Positions 46,572-57,300 of a DNA stretch of 64,000 bases are shown here, in pieces. The position numbers were made by a program, and so were the translations under genes. Below the pieces are notes generated by a model. It worked only from the letters and a program-made list of their open reading frames with translations, did not search any database and was not told where the DNA came from. Source of the stretch: Primulina eburnea (lineage: Eukaryota; Streptophyta; Magnoliopsida; Lamiales; Gesneriaceae); the NCBI RefSeq assembly GCF_022965805.1, contig NW_027331436.1, positions 1 through 64,000 of the forward strand, in the 5' to 3' direction. Every line of letters starts with the position of its first letter. The first letter of the stretch is position 1.

Positions 46572-49500
46572 TTAGAACGTACCAAATAACTCCGGGTAGC
46601 GACTCCTCATCTCGGTCTCTGTCTCCCACGTGGCCTCCTCCTCGGAGTGATTCAGCCACTTGACTTTGACCATCTGGATCACCTTATTCCGGAGTCTCTT
46701 TTCCTGTCTGTCCAGAATCTGCGTAGGTCTCTCCTCAAATGATAAGTGCGGTGTCAGCTGAAGTGGCTCATAATTAAGCACATGTGAAGGATTCGACATG
46801 TACTTTCGCAGCATGGAGACGTGGAACACGTTATGAACTCCCGCCAGATTCGGCGGTAATGCAACTCTGTATGCGAGTGTCCCAACTCTCTCTAGGATCT
46901 CAAATGGTCCGATGAATCTAGGGCTGAGCTTGCCCTTCTTCCCGAACCTCATCACACCCTTCATAGGTGCGACCTTCACAAAAACATGATCCCCTACTGC
47001 GAACTCAAGATCCCGTCGTCTCTGATCAGCATAACTTTTCTGACGGCTCTGTGCAGTCCTCATCCTGTCTCTAATCCTGGCCACTAGATCTGCTGTCTGT
47101 CTGACAATATCCGGACCGAACTCTGCTCGCTCACCTACCTCATCCCAATAAACTGGCGACCTACACTTCCTCCCGTAAAGTGCCTCGTATGGAGCCATAC
47201 CTATCGATGCCTGATAACTGTTGTTGTAAGTGAACTCCACAAGAGGTAATTTCGGCTCCCAGCTGCCCTGGAAGTCGATCATACAAGCTCGGAGTAGGTC
47301 CTCCAGAATCTGAATCACCCTCTCTGACTGACCGTCCGTCTGAGGATGAAAAGCGGTACTGAACTGTAGCTTCGTACCCAAAGCCTGGTGAAGACTCTTC
47401 CAAAATGCAGACGTAAATCTCGGATCCCTGTCTGACACGATGGACACTGGTATCCCATGCAGTCTGACTACCTCTCTGATGTACAGCTCTGCATACTGAG
47501 TCATGGTGAATGTCTTCCTGATCGGTAAGAAATGAGCTGACTTAGTGAGCCGATCAACAATCACCCAAATGGCATTGTATCCTCCAGTAGTCCTCGGAAG
47601 CCCTGTCACGAAATCCATAGTAATATTCTCCCACTTCCACTCGGGAATAGGGAGTGGTCTCAGCTTCCCTGCAGGTCTCTGATGCTCTGCCTTGACCTGC
47701 TGACATGTCAAGCACTCGGAGACAAACCGCAGAATATCTCTCTTCATGCCCGGCCACCAATATAGAGTCTGCAAATCCTTATACATCTTCGTACTCCCTG
47801 GATGGATGGAGTACGGGGTGCTGTGGGCCTCACTCAGGATATCTGCTCGAAGGGAATCACTGTCAGGAACCCATAGACGGTCCCTATATCTGACTATGCC
47901 GTCCACAACTGCGTACAGTCTCTGGCCCTTAGTCTCGTCCCTCTGTCTCCACTTCTGTAGCTGCTCATCGGAAGTCTGTCCTGCTCGAATTCTGTCTCTC
48001 AGAGTCGGCTGTACTGTCAGAGTAGCAAGATTTGGGGCCTCGCCCCTGGCATACACTGCAAGCTCAAATCTCTGAATCTCAGCCTGCAACGGTCTCTGTA
48101 CTGACAGATGGGCTATCAGTGCGTGCTTCCGGCTCAGAGCATCTGCAACTACATTAGCCTTACCCGGATGGTAGCTAATGTCACAATCATAATCCTTCAC
48201 CAGCTCAAGCCACCTCCTCTGTCGCATATTCAATTCCTTCTGTGTGAAGAAGTACTTCAGACTTTTATGATCTGTGAAAATCCTGCACTTCTCCCCATAC
48301 AGATAGTGTCTCCAGATCTTCAGGGCAAATACCACTGCTGCTAGCTCAAGGTCATGAGTCGGATAATTCTTCTCATGAACCTTCAGCTGTCTGGACGCAT
48401 AAGCTATCACTCTGTCCTGCTGCATCAGAACTGCGCCCAACCCAAGCTTAGATGCATCTGTATAAACTACAAACTCTCCCTGCCCCGATGGCATCGCTAG
48501 CACTGGCGCTGTGGTCAGGGCCTGCTTCAGTCTGTCAAAACTCTCCTGACACTCAGATCCCCATATAAACTTGGCGTTCTTCTTTGTCAAAGCGGTCATA
48601 GGTACCGCAATAGAAGAGAAGCCCTGGATGAACTTCCTGTAATAACCTGCCAATCCCAAGAAACTGCGGATCTCTGTCACGCTCTTTGGAACTGGCCAAT
48701 CTCTGACTGCCTCTACCTTGCTGGGGTCGACCTCTATGCCATGCTGAGATACAATGTGGCCCAAGAATGCCACCCTGTCTAGCCAGAACTCACACTTGCT
48801 GAACTTGGCATACAGTCGTCTATCCTGTAGGGTCTGCAATACTATCCTCAGATGCCGACTGTGCTCCTCCCTGCTCTGCGAGTAGATCAAGATATCGTCA
48901 ATGAAGACTATGACGAACTGATCCAAGAATGGCTGGAATACGCGATTCATGAGATCCATGAAGATCGCTGGTGCGTTCGTCAAACCGAAGGGCATCACCA
49001 AGAACTCATAGTGCCCATAACGCGTCCGGAAGGCTGTCTTTTGCACATCTGACTCTCTCACCTTCAGCTGATGGTATCCGGATCGAAGGTCTATCTTGGA
49101 GAACACGGAGGCTCCATGAAGCTGATCAAACAAGTCTTCGATCCTAGGTAATGGATACTTATTCTTCACTGTGACTCTATTCAGCTCTCTGTAGTCAATG
49201 CACAGTCGCATGCTGCCATCCTTCTTCTTAACAAATAGCACTGGCGCGCCCCATGGGGAAAAACTAGGGCGGATGAAACCCTTATCCAGAAGATCCTGAA
49301 TCTGATCTTTGAGCTCCTTCATCTCTGCAGGTGCTAATCTGTAGGGCGCCTTAGATATCGGCACTGTCTCTGGCATGAGCTCAATAGAGAATTCTACCTC
49401 CCTGTCTGGTGGAATTCCTGAAACATCATCAGGGAATACACTGGAGAACTCGCTGACCACATCTACATCCTCCAGCCTCTGACTGACTGGCACCGACACT

Positions 49501-49951
49501 GATACAACGCTAGCTAAGAATGCCTGACAGCCTCTCTTAATAAGCTTCCTCGCACACATGCAGGAAATGACGTGCGGGAACTGCTGATGTCTAGCTGCCT
49601 CAAAGACAAATGGTTTCCCACTGGGAGGTCGAACAGACACTGACCTCTGGCGGAAATCTATGACTGCTCCGTGAGAAGAGAGCCAGTCCATGCCCAAGAT
49701 GATATCAAATTCTGGCAGCGGTAGTACTATCAGATCTGCCTGTACTGCCTTTTGCTGCAATCTGAGCTCCAATCCTCTCACTATCCGGGAAGTGAACATC
49801 TGATCCCCGGATGGAATCGACACTCTGAAACCCAAATCCATCGCTTCTGGTATGATTTCCAGTCGCTTCACGAAAGATTCGGATATAAACGAATGCGTAG
49901 CCCCTGAATCTAGCAATGCATGCGTGGCTACACCTGCAATACATATCCTCC
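46572..49951 (-). CDS. Pol (protease-RT-RNase H-integrase), probable second exon of Gag-Pol
   Basis: The open frame runs from an ATG at 50012, but the protein similarity starts at 49951, just after an AG. Counting from the ATG at 50012: protease D35-S-G-A; reverse transcriptase LCIDYREL (D273) and FIDDILIYS (D372, D373); RNase H (D519); integrase core D800, D861, E897 with 35 residues between the last two; a GPF motif; and a chromodomain-like tail ending in ATWETE and RYPELF. All catalytic residues are present. With 49951 taken as an exon start in phase 1, the predicted spliced Gag-Pol is 1477 residues, close to the 1511 of the neighbouring element. The ATG at 50012 lies inside the proposed intron and would add 20 residues unlike the family. 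Independent translation of Pol is the alternative. Confidence 0.9.
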
Positions 49952-50329
49952 CTGCGACAAAACATACCATCAAATCTGATAGAGTTGAACTTAAGGAACT
50001 TCTTATCGGCAATTAACCCAAAATCCTCGCAAAATCACTGAATTAACCCAATTGTTGTTCCCAAAATTTCGAAATTCAACACCAGAAAGGTTCAAAAATT
50101 GCAGATTAACCCCTTAAAGTTTCGAAAATTATATTTTGGTCCTTAGCTTATCAGTTGATACAATTGGGTCCCTAAAATTCTCAGATCAAACAATTAAATT
50201 CTTAATTCCAATTAGGTAGAGCATGCATCCTAATTCCTTCTAGGTTATCAATCCCAATAAGTAAATCATCAAGCAAGCATTAAACCCAAGCAATCATGTA
50301 AAAATTAAAACCTTAAACAAAATGGTTAC
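49952..50329 (-). other. Putative 378-bp GT-AG intron between gag and pol
   Basis: Reading the minus strand, the interval begins G|GTAACC after an ITG codon block and ends TTTGTCGCAG|GG. A TTGAT branch-like element lies about 18 bases before the AG. Removing it keeps the frame and gives 13 residues between the conserved Gly and the protease Asp, the same number as in the intact neighbour element. It contains at least three in-frame stops, so simple readthrough is unlikely. It is AT-rich (about 30% G+C at 50041-50100, against about 67% at 50521-50580 in gag). Its length is a multiple of three, so gag and pol happen to be in one frame. Splicing itself is not shown. Confidence 0.7.
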
Positions 50330-51383
50330 CAGTAATCAGTGTCGAGTCTGGTGCTGCCTCCGCCTCCTCGGCGTGCATCACATAAGCCCGGCCAGTAGTA
50401 GGGCCCTTGTTCCTAGGGCAATCCGCCGCCTTATGGCCCTCCTGTCCGCAAATAAAGCACTTGAATGTTCCCCACCGACACTCGCCGAAATGGAACCTAT
50501 TGCACTGAGGGCACGGCTGTCCATCAACTGGCTGAGGCGCCCCTGGCGCCTGAGGAGGTCTCTGCTGTTGCTGCTGCTGCTGCGGCCTCCTACCCTGTCC
50601 CTGGGGCCTCTGCTGCCCCTGCTGCCTCGGCGGCCCCGAAAACTGCCTCTTCTGTGGCTGAGAACTGGACTGTGATTGCTGCCTCTTTCGGTGCATCTCG
50701 TAGTCAATGTCTCGCAATGCCTGCTCTGCCTGAAAAGCGCAGGCAGTGGCCTCATCATAACTCGCCGGCCTCATCAACATGACGTCCCGACGGAGAGTGG
50801 GTCTCAGTCCATCAAGAAAATGCCTCAGCTTCTGGGCGGCATCCCCTGCTATCATGGGCACAAAGTGGCAGCCCCTGTCAAACTTGCGGATGAAATCCGC
50901 CACTGATAAATCCCCCTGTCGGAGGCCCATGAACTCTCTCGTCAGGCGGCCCCTGACGTCAGCTGGGAAATATTTCCCGAAGAACATCTCCCGAAATTTG
51001 GCCCACGTGAGAGTAGCCACATCCACAGCAGGTGCGGCTCCCTCCCACCACAGGGATGCATCATCCCTCAGCATATAAATGGCACACCTAGCCCGGTCGC
51101 CATCTCTCATCTGGAGATAATCAAAATGTAGCTCCAGTGATCTAATCCATCCCTCTGCAACGAATGGATCAGTGGTACCTCCGAACTCCTTCGGGTTGAG
51201 CCTACGGAACTGCTCAAAGATATCAGTCTGCTGTCTAGGAGCGTGCTGGACCTGCTCCAACAATCTAGCCATACCCTCAAGAACTCGGGTAGCTGGGTCC
51301 CCTGGCGGTGGTGGTGGAGGCCCTCTACCACCCTCAGGGATATCATCCACTCTAACCATCCTGGGCCCACGTCTGGGAGGCAT
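50313..51383 (-). CDS. Gag, Tekay-like; probable first exon of Gag-Pol
   Basis: 356 residues if started at the ATG at 51383, chosen because MPPRRGPRM matches the MPPRR start of the neighbour's Gag; two in-frame ATGs lie 12 and 11 codons upstream. A Pro-rich N-terminus leads into a Gag core (about residues 60-220, with LWWEG near 110-114), a Gln/Pro-rich linker with seven consecutive Gln, then two knuckles: CX2CX3HX3C (residues 291-302) and CX2CX4HX4C (309-322). Gag forms the particle and binds RNA. The frame ends four codons beyond the proposed splice donor at 50330, so unspliced RNA would give Gag alone and spliced RNA Gag-Pol. That would set the Gag:Pol ratio, but it is inference. Confidence 0.9.
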   Translation of the reverse strand: MPPRRGPRMVRVDDIPEGGRGPPPPPPGDPATRVLEGMARLLEQVQHAPRQQTDIFEQFRRLNPKEFGGTTDPFVAEGWIRSLELHFDYLQMRDGDRARCAIYMLRDDASLWWEGAAPAVDVATLTWAKFREMFFGKYFPADVRGRLTREFMGLRQGDLSVADFIRKFDRGCHFVPMIAGDAAQKLRHFLDGLRPTLRRDVMLMRPASYDEATACAFQAEQALRDIDYEMHRKRQQSQSSSQPQKRQFSGPPRQQGQQRPQGQGRRPQQQQQQQRPPQAPGAPQPVDGQPCPQCNRFHFGECRWGTFKCFICGQEGHKAADCPRNKGPTTGRAYVMHAEEAEAAPDSTLITGNHFV

Positions 51384-51630
51384 ATCTGAATACAGTCCAA
51401 TTAAAACGTAACCCATCATGCAATTAATCTAGTTTTGAAATTAGTGGACGACATTACATTGTAACAACAGTTAAACATAAGAAGTAAATCATCATAATGC
51501 GTAAATCATGAAATCATGCAGGTGATACAATAAATCAATTAAAACATTTATATCGTAAAAGCTTACAGACTTGAGGCTTTGAAGACTGAGCGGCAGAAGC
51601 TGGCGGCGGCACAACCCTATACAGGAACCT

Positions 51631-51643
51631 GGCTCTGATACCA
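51631..51643 (-). other. Primer-binding site, initiator tRNA-Met
   Basis: GGCTCTGATACCA on the plus strand, two bases from the right LTR. The ~250-base leader from here to the Gag ATG shows nothing else I can name. Confidence 0.92.
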
Positions 51644-51645
51644 AC

Positions 51646-54307
51646 TGTAACGTCTACTCGTTTTAAAAAGTGCGGAAATATTTTTTTTTTTTTTTTAAAG
51701 TAACATTTAAAAGTTATCATAATTAATTACCAATAAAATATACGTGGTAAAAGAAGTGAGTAAAATCCTACATCCAACAGAAAAATATAAACAGCAGATA
51801 AAATCGTCGTATCCTCTCCAAAACATAAAACCATAATGTGCGGAAAAACCATAGGTCCTCGGGTCGTGTTGCCCACCAGGTCCGCTGACTCAGAGTCCAG
51901 CACCTCCAGTCTCCTCAACATCAAACTCACCTGCATCACACACGCCTAGTGAGTCTAAAGACTCAACACGCCTGCACCAGTAATAACAAGTACATATACG
52001 TAGCACACAGCAGTGAAAAATATCATACTCAACATAACTTTCATGAACTTAAAAGCGTAACGTAAACGTGTCGTATGAAATCATGTCATGTTGTATCATC
52101 ATATACATGTCAAAAAGCTCATCGTGTCATCGTGAACTCAAACATTTTATTTTTATTGAATTCAGTTCATTAGTTGTGACTTTCGTATCAGCTCTATCGT
52201 ATCAGCTCTATCGATGGATCCATCTATAAAAACCGTGGTACCCGGCGGCAGGGGACATCAGCGACAGCATTACCTGCCCACTGAGCCCGGGCCTCAGCTC
52301 ATCATATCTCATGTTATCGTATACATATACATCGTCAGTCACAACCAAATCACATCCTTCAAAAATATCATCATTTTCATCACTTAATAAAAACATGCAT
52401 ATACGTAACGTTTCCTTTAAACCAAGCATGCAACGTATTAATCAATATTGCGTAAAAATCGTAAAAAAATGATGCATAAACATTTAAAATATCATATATT
52501 TGTGCTCAGGGTGCTGCCAGAACCAAAATCTCACCCGGATGCGAAATGACCATTTTGCCCCTAGAACCCGAAAATTATCGTTTCAACCCTGGACCTCTAA
52601 AATTGACCCGAAGCTTACCAAACTCCTTAATATGTCCCAAAACATTTTTTTATAAGCATTTCTTAGGCATAAACTCGAGCTCATTTCAAAACTTAATCGA
52701 TTCGTTTTAAAACTTGGACCGGGGTCCCGGTTTTAACTCGAATCGACTCGAAACTTAACCGATTTTTTCTCAACATTTTGTCAAAACTTAAAAACACTAA
52801 GAAGCTCCCAATACTATAATATTAACCTCAAAAACGTTCGGCCCCTATTCCAGCATAAGAACAAAGCTCTCGGCCTTTCCCCCTTATACAACCTCATGTA
52901 CTCCCCTTTCCAAAACTCACGCTTCTACCCTCAACCCAACGCACCAGCCATGAACCAAGCCATCAAGGACCTAGGCCAGACCCCAAGGCACCTATCAGAA
53001 CCAAGGACCCAGCCCCATGCAGCCTACACTAACAGAACCGCTAGCTAGCACTTGCCAAGACCCTACCCGAGCTTTCCTCTCGATGGTGTGCGGCTGGCGC
53101 TTCAGGTGGTTCCAGCGGTGGTTGGGCTTCCCTGAGTCGTGACTCAGACCCACCGGGGTCTGGTCCAAGCCCCGGTTCAGCCACTGCACCGATCGTTCCC
53201 ACCCAAGCGAGCCACAGCCCCAACGAGCAACGTCCCAAACTCTCGATGTAGCCACTTCCAGCGACCCCGATCTGTAATGCTCCCAAAAACTCTAAGTGAC
53301 ACCCATATCAGACCCTTAACATCTCGTACCAGCGACCCCTTGCACAAATCGTCAAACCGTGAGTGGTTAAACAATAATAGAATACACGACATGAGCAGAA
53401 AAATAAACAACCGAACGAACTACCATGATGTACACTGGATCGAGCATCCCTTATTAAACTAAAACACATATCAGTAATATTTAACATGCGTGATGCAGAA
53501 ATAATGGAACAAAACGTGCCTGATGTTTGCTTAAGGAAAAAAAACGATCGAGGAGCCAACAACCAAATGAAGAAAATCTTTGCTTCAAGAGAAAATGCTT
53601 CACCGAATTGTTGTAGCAGCAAATCAGGAGGATGAATGTGAGTGGAGGGGGTGGGCGGCTGTGGAAGAGTGGTTAGGTTAGTGGGGAGTTTAGGGAATTA
53701 CTTAGGCGCTAATTATATAGATATAAATAAAGATTAAGTAAATGGGTTTTATTAATTGGTATATAAAAGTATATATATATACGTTAATTATATAGATATA
53801 TAAATAAAGATTAAGTAAGTGGGTTTTATTAATTGGTATATAAAAGTTTAAATATATATATATATATATAAGCCCGATAAGCTTAAAACTAGGCCCAAAA
53901 ATCCAAACACACTTCCGAAAAATATTTCGTGTTTGAAATACTTTGAAAATATTAGCCGAACCCACAAAAAGTTTCCCGATTCGATAAAATTTTCGTACCG
54001 TTAAAAAATAAAATCAAGCGTGTAAAAATACTCAATAAAATCTCATATTTGAAAAATACCCTTAAAACACCTTATATTAATTAATAAAAATAATTATTTT
54101 CCCGAAAATTCTCCGGTATTCGTTCCTCGATCGAACGTGAAATGCATCTAGAAACCCTAATGCATGAACATTTAAAATTTCATGAATTAAATACTATCAT
54201 GCATGAATTATGCATAAAATGCATACAAATAATTAAACACACAAATAAAAATAAAATCCTAGATTGCATGCAGTCAGGTTACGTGAATCAAATTCTTGGG
54301 CCTTACA
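51646..54307 (-). repeat. Right (5') LTR, 2662 bp
   Basis: Same ends and total length as the left LTR, 7771 bp away. Small length changes in the T tract, an A tract (52463 region) and the TA run cancel out. Confidence 0.95.
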
Positions 54308-57300
54308 TGACAAGTAGTAGATTACAACTTTATTGTGCAAAGTTTAGCCCATAAAGTAATCCAAAAATAGAATCCCTCCCCTTCTTAGTCCTAGGCTACC
54401 CCCAAAATAAAGTCCATAGAAATGTCAATCCAAGATCTTTTAAGAATAGCACGCAAAAGTGTTCCCAAAGTTCTATTTACAACTTCAGTTTGTCCATCCG
54501 TTTGATGATGACAAGTAGTAGATTACAACAATATGGAGCAAAGTTTAGCCCATAAAGTAATCCAAAAATAGAATCCCTCCCCTTCTTAGTCTTAGGCAAC
54601 CCCAAAATAAAGTCCATAGAAATGTCAATCCAAGTTCTTTTTAAGAATAGGACGCAAAAGTGTTCTCAAAGTTCTGTTTACAACTTCAGTTTGTCCATCC
54701 GTTTGAGGATGACAAGTAGTAGATTACAACAATATTGAGCAAAGTTTAGCCCATATAAGTTCTATTGACAACTTCAGTTTGTCTATCCGTTTGAGGATGA
54801 CAAGTAGTAGATTACAACAATATTGAGCAAAGTTTAGCCCATAAAGTAATCCAAAAATAGAATCCCTCCACTTCTTAGTCCTAGGCAACCCCAAAATAAA
54901 GTCCATATAAATGTCAAATTAAGTTCTTTTTAAGAATAGCACGCAAAAGTGTTCCCAAAGTTCTATTTACAACTTCAGTTTGTCCATCCGTTTGAGGATG
55001 ACAAGTAGTAGATTACAACAATATGGAGCAAAGTTTAGCCCATAAAGTAATCCAAAAATAGAATCCCTCCCCTTCTTTGTCCTAGGCAACCCCAAAATAT
55101 AGTCCATAGAAATGTCAATCCAAGTTCTTTTAAGAATAGCACGCACAAGTGTTCCCAAAGTTCTATTTACAACTTCAGTTTGTCCATCTATTTGGGGATG
55201 ACAAGTAGTAGATTATAACAATATTGAGCAAAGTTTAGCCCACAAAATAATCCAAAAATAGAATCCCTCCCCTTCTTTGTCCTAGGCAACCCCAAAATAA
55301 AGTGCATAGAAATGTCAATCCAAGTTCTTTTTAAGAATAGCACGCAAAAGTGTTCCCAAAGTTCTATTTTCAACTTCAATTTGTCCATCCGTTTGAGGAT
55401 GACAAGTAGTAGATTACAATAATATGGAGCAAAGTTTAGCCCATAAAGTAATCCAAAAATAGAATCCCTCCCTTTCTTAGTCCTAGGCAACCGCAAAATA
55501 AAGTGCATAGAAATGTCAATCCAAGTTCTTTTTAAGAATAGCACGCAAAAGTGTTCTCAAAGTTCTATTTACAACTTCAGTTTGTCCATCCGTTTGAGGA
55601 TGACAAGTAGTAGATTACAACAATATTGAGCAAAGTTTAGCCCATAAAGTAATCCAAAAATAGAATCCCTCCCCTTCTTAGTCCTAGGCAACCCCAAAAT
55701 AAAGTCCATAGAAATGTCAATCCAAGTTCTTTTTAAGAATAGCACGCAAATATTGAGCAAAGTTCTATTTTCAACTTCAGTTTGTCCATCCGTTTGAGGA
55801 TGACAAGTAGTAGATTACAACAATATGGAGCAAAGTTTAGCCCATAAAGTAATCCAAAAATAGAATCCCTCTCCTTCTTAGTCCTAGGCAACCCTAAAAT
55901 AAAGTCCATAGAAATGTCAATCCAAGTTCTTTTAAGAATAGCACGCACAAGTGTTCCCAAAGTTCTATTTACAACTTCAGTTTGTCCCTCCGTTTGGGGA
56001 TGACAAGTAGTAGATTACAACAATATTGAGCAAAGTTTAGCCCATATAAGTTCTATTGACAACTTCAGTTTGTCCATCCGTTTGAGGATGACAAATAGTA
56101 GATTACAACAATATTGAGCAAAGTTTAGCCCATAAAGTAATCCAAAAATAGAATCCCTCCCCTTCTTAGTCCTAGGCAACCCCAAAATAAAGTCCATAGA
56201 AATGTCAATCCAAGTTCTTTTTAATAATAGCACGCAAAAAAGTTCTCAAAGTTCTATTTACAACTTCAGTTTGTCCATCCGTTTGAGGATGACAAGTAGT
56301 AGATTACAACAATATTGAGCAAAATTTAGCCCATAAAGTAATCCAAAAATAGAATCCCTCCCCTTCTTAGTCCTAGGCAACCCCAAAATAAAGTCCATAG
56401 AAATGTCAATCCAAGTTCTTTTTAAGAATAGCACGCAAAAGTGTTCCCAAAGTTCTATTTACAACTTCAGTTTGTCCATCCGTTTGAGGATGACAAGTAG
56501 TAGATTACAACAATATTGAGCAAAGTTTAGCCCATAAAGTAATCCAAAAATAGAATCCCTCACCTTCTTAGTCCTAGGCAACCCCAAAATAAAGTCCATA
56601 GAAATGTCAGTCCAAGTTCTTTTAAGAATAGCACGCACAAGTGTTCCCAAAGTTCTATTTACAACTTCAGTTTGTCCATCCGTTTGAGGATGACAAGTAG
56701 TAGATTACAACAATATGGAGCAAAGTTTAGCCCATAAAGTAATCCAAAAATAGAATCCCTCCCCTTCTTTGTCCTAGGCAACCCCAAAATATAGTCCATA
56801 GAAATGTCAATCCAAGTTCTTTTAAGAATAGCACGCACAAGTGTTCCCAAAGTTCTATTTACAACTTCAGTTTGTCCATCCGTTTGGGGATGACAAGTAG
56901 TAGATTACAACAATATTGAGCAAAGTTTAGCCCATATAAGTTCTATTGACAACTTCAGTTTGTCCATCCGTTTGAGGATGACAAATAGTGGATTACAACA
57001 ATATTGAGCAAAGTTTAGCCCATAAAGTAATCCAAAAATAGAATCCCTCCCCTTCTTAGTCTTAGGCAACCCCAAAATAAAGTCCATAGAAATGTCAATC
57101 CAAGTTCTTTCTAAGAATAGCACGCAAAAGTGTTCTCAAAGTTCTATTTACAACTTCAGTTTGTCCATCCGTTTGAGGATGACAAGTAGTAGATTACAAC
57201 AATATTGAGCAAAGTTTAGCCCACAAAATAATCCAAAAATAGAATCCCTCCCCTTCTTTGTCCTAGGCAACCCCAAAATAAAGTGCATAGAAATGTCAAT

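Larger units (their letters stand above)
43875..54307 (-). mobile_element. Intact Tekay-like chromovirus with split gag and pol
   Basis: This 10433-bp element has two 2662-bp LTRs (TGTAACG...CCTTACA), a TGACA target duplication, a tRNA-Met primer site next to the right LTR and a purine tract next to the left LTR, so it reads on the minus strand. The LTRs differ by one substitution (A near 44862, T near 52631) and by length changes in poly-T, poly-A and TA runs, so it is very young. Gag and Pol are intact but separated by a 378-bp AT-rich interval with intron-like borders. Protein motifs and the chromodomain-like tail place it in the Tekay/Del lineage, but it is a different family from its neighbour: the LTRs are unrelated and the coding G+C is higher. 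Confidence 0.95.

Noticed and set aside
46572..50012. Pol translated from its own ATG at 50012 as the primary form
   Set aside because: The first 20 residues do not resemble the family and lie in the AT-rich interval; similarity begins exactly at the proposed acceptor. Not excluded, but less likely.
46572..51383. gag and pol of the minus-strand element as a stop-codon readthrough or frameshift arrangement
   Set aside because: The two frames are the same, so no frameshift is needed, and at least three in-frame stops separate them. Intron-like borders restore the spacing seen in the neighbour element.
35308..54307. The two Tekay-like elements as two copies of one family
   Set aside because: Their LTRs differ in length (1476 and 2662 bp) and sequence, their coding G+C differs, and only one has the gag/pol interruption.
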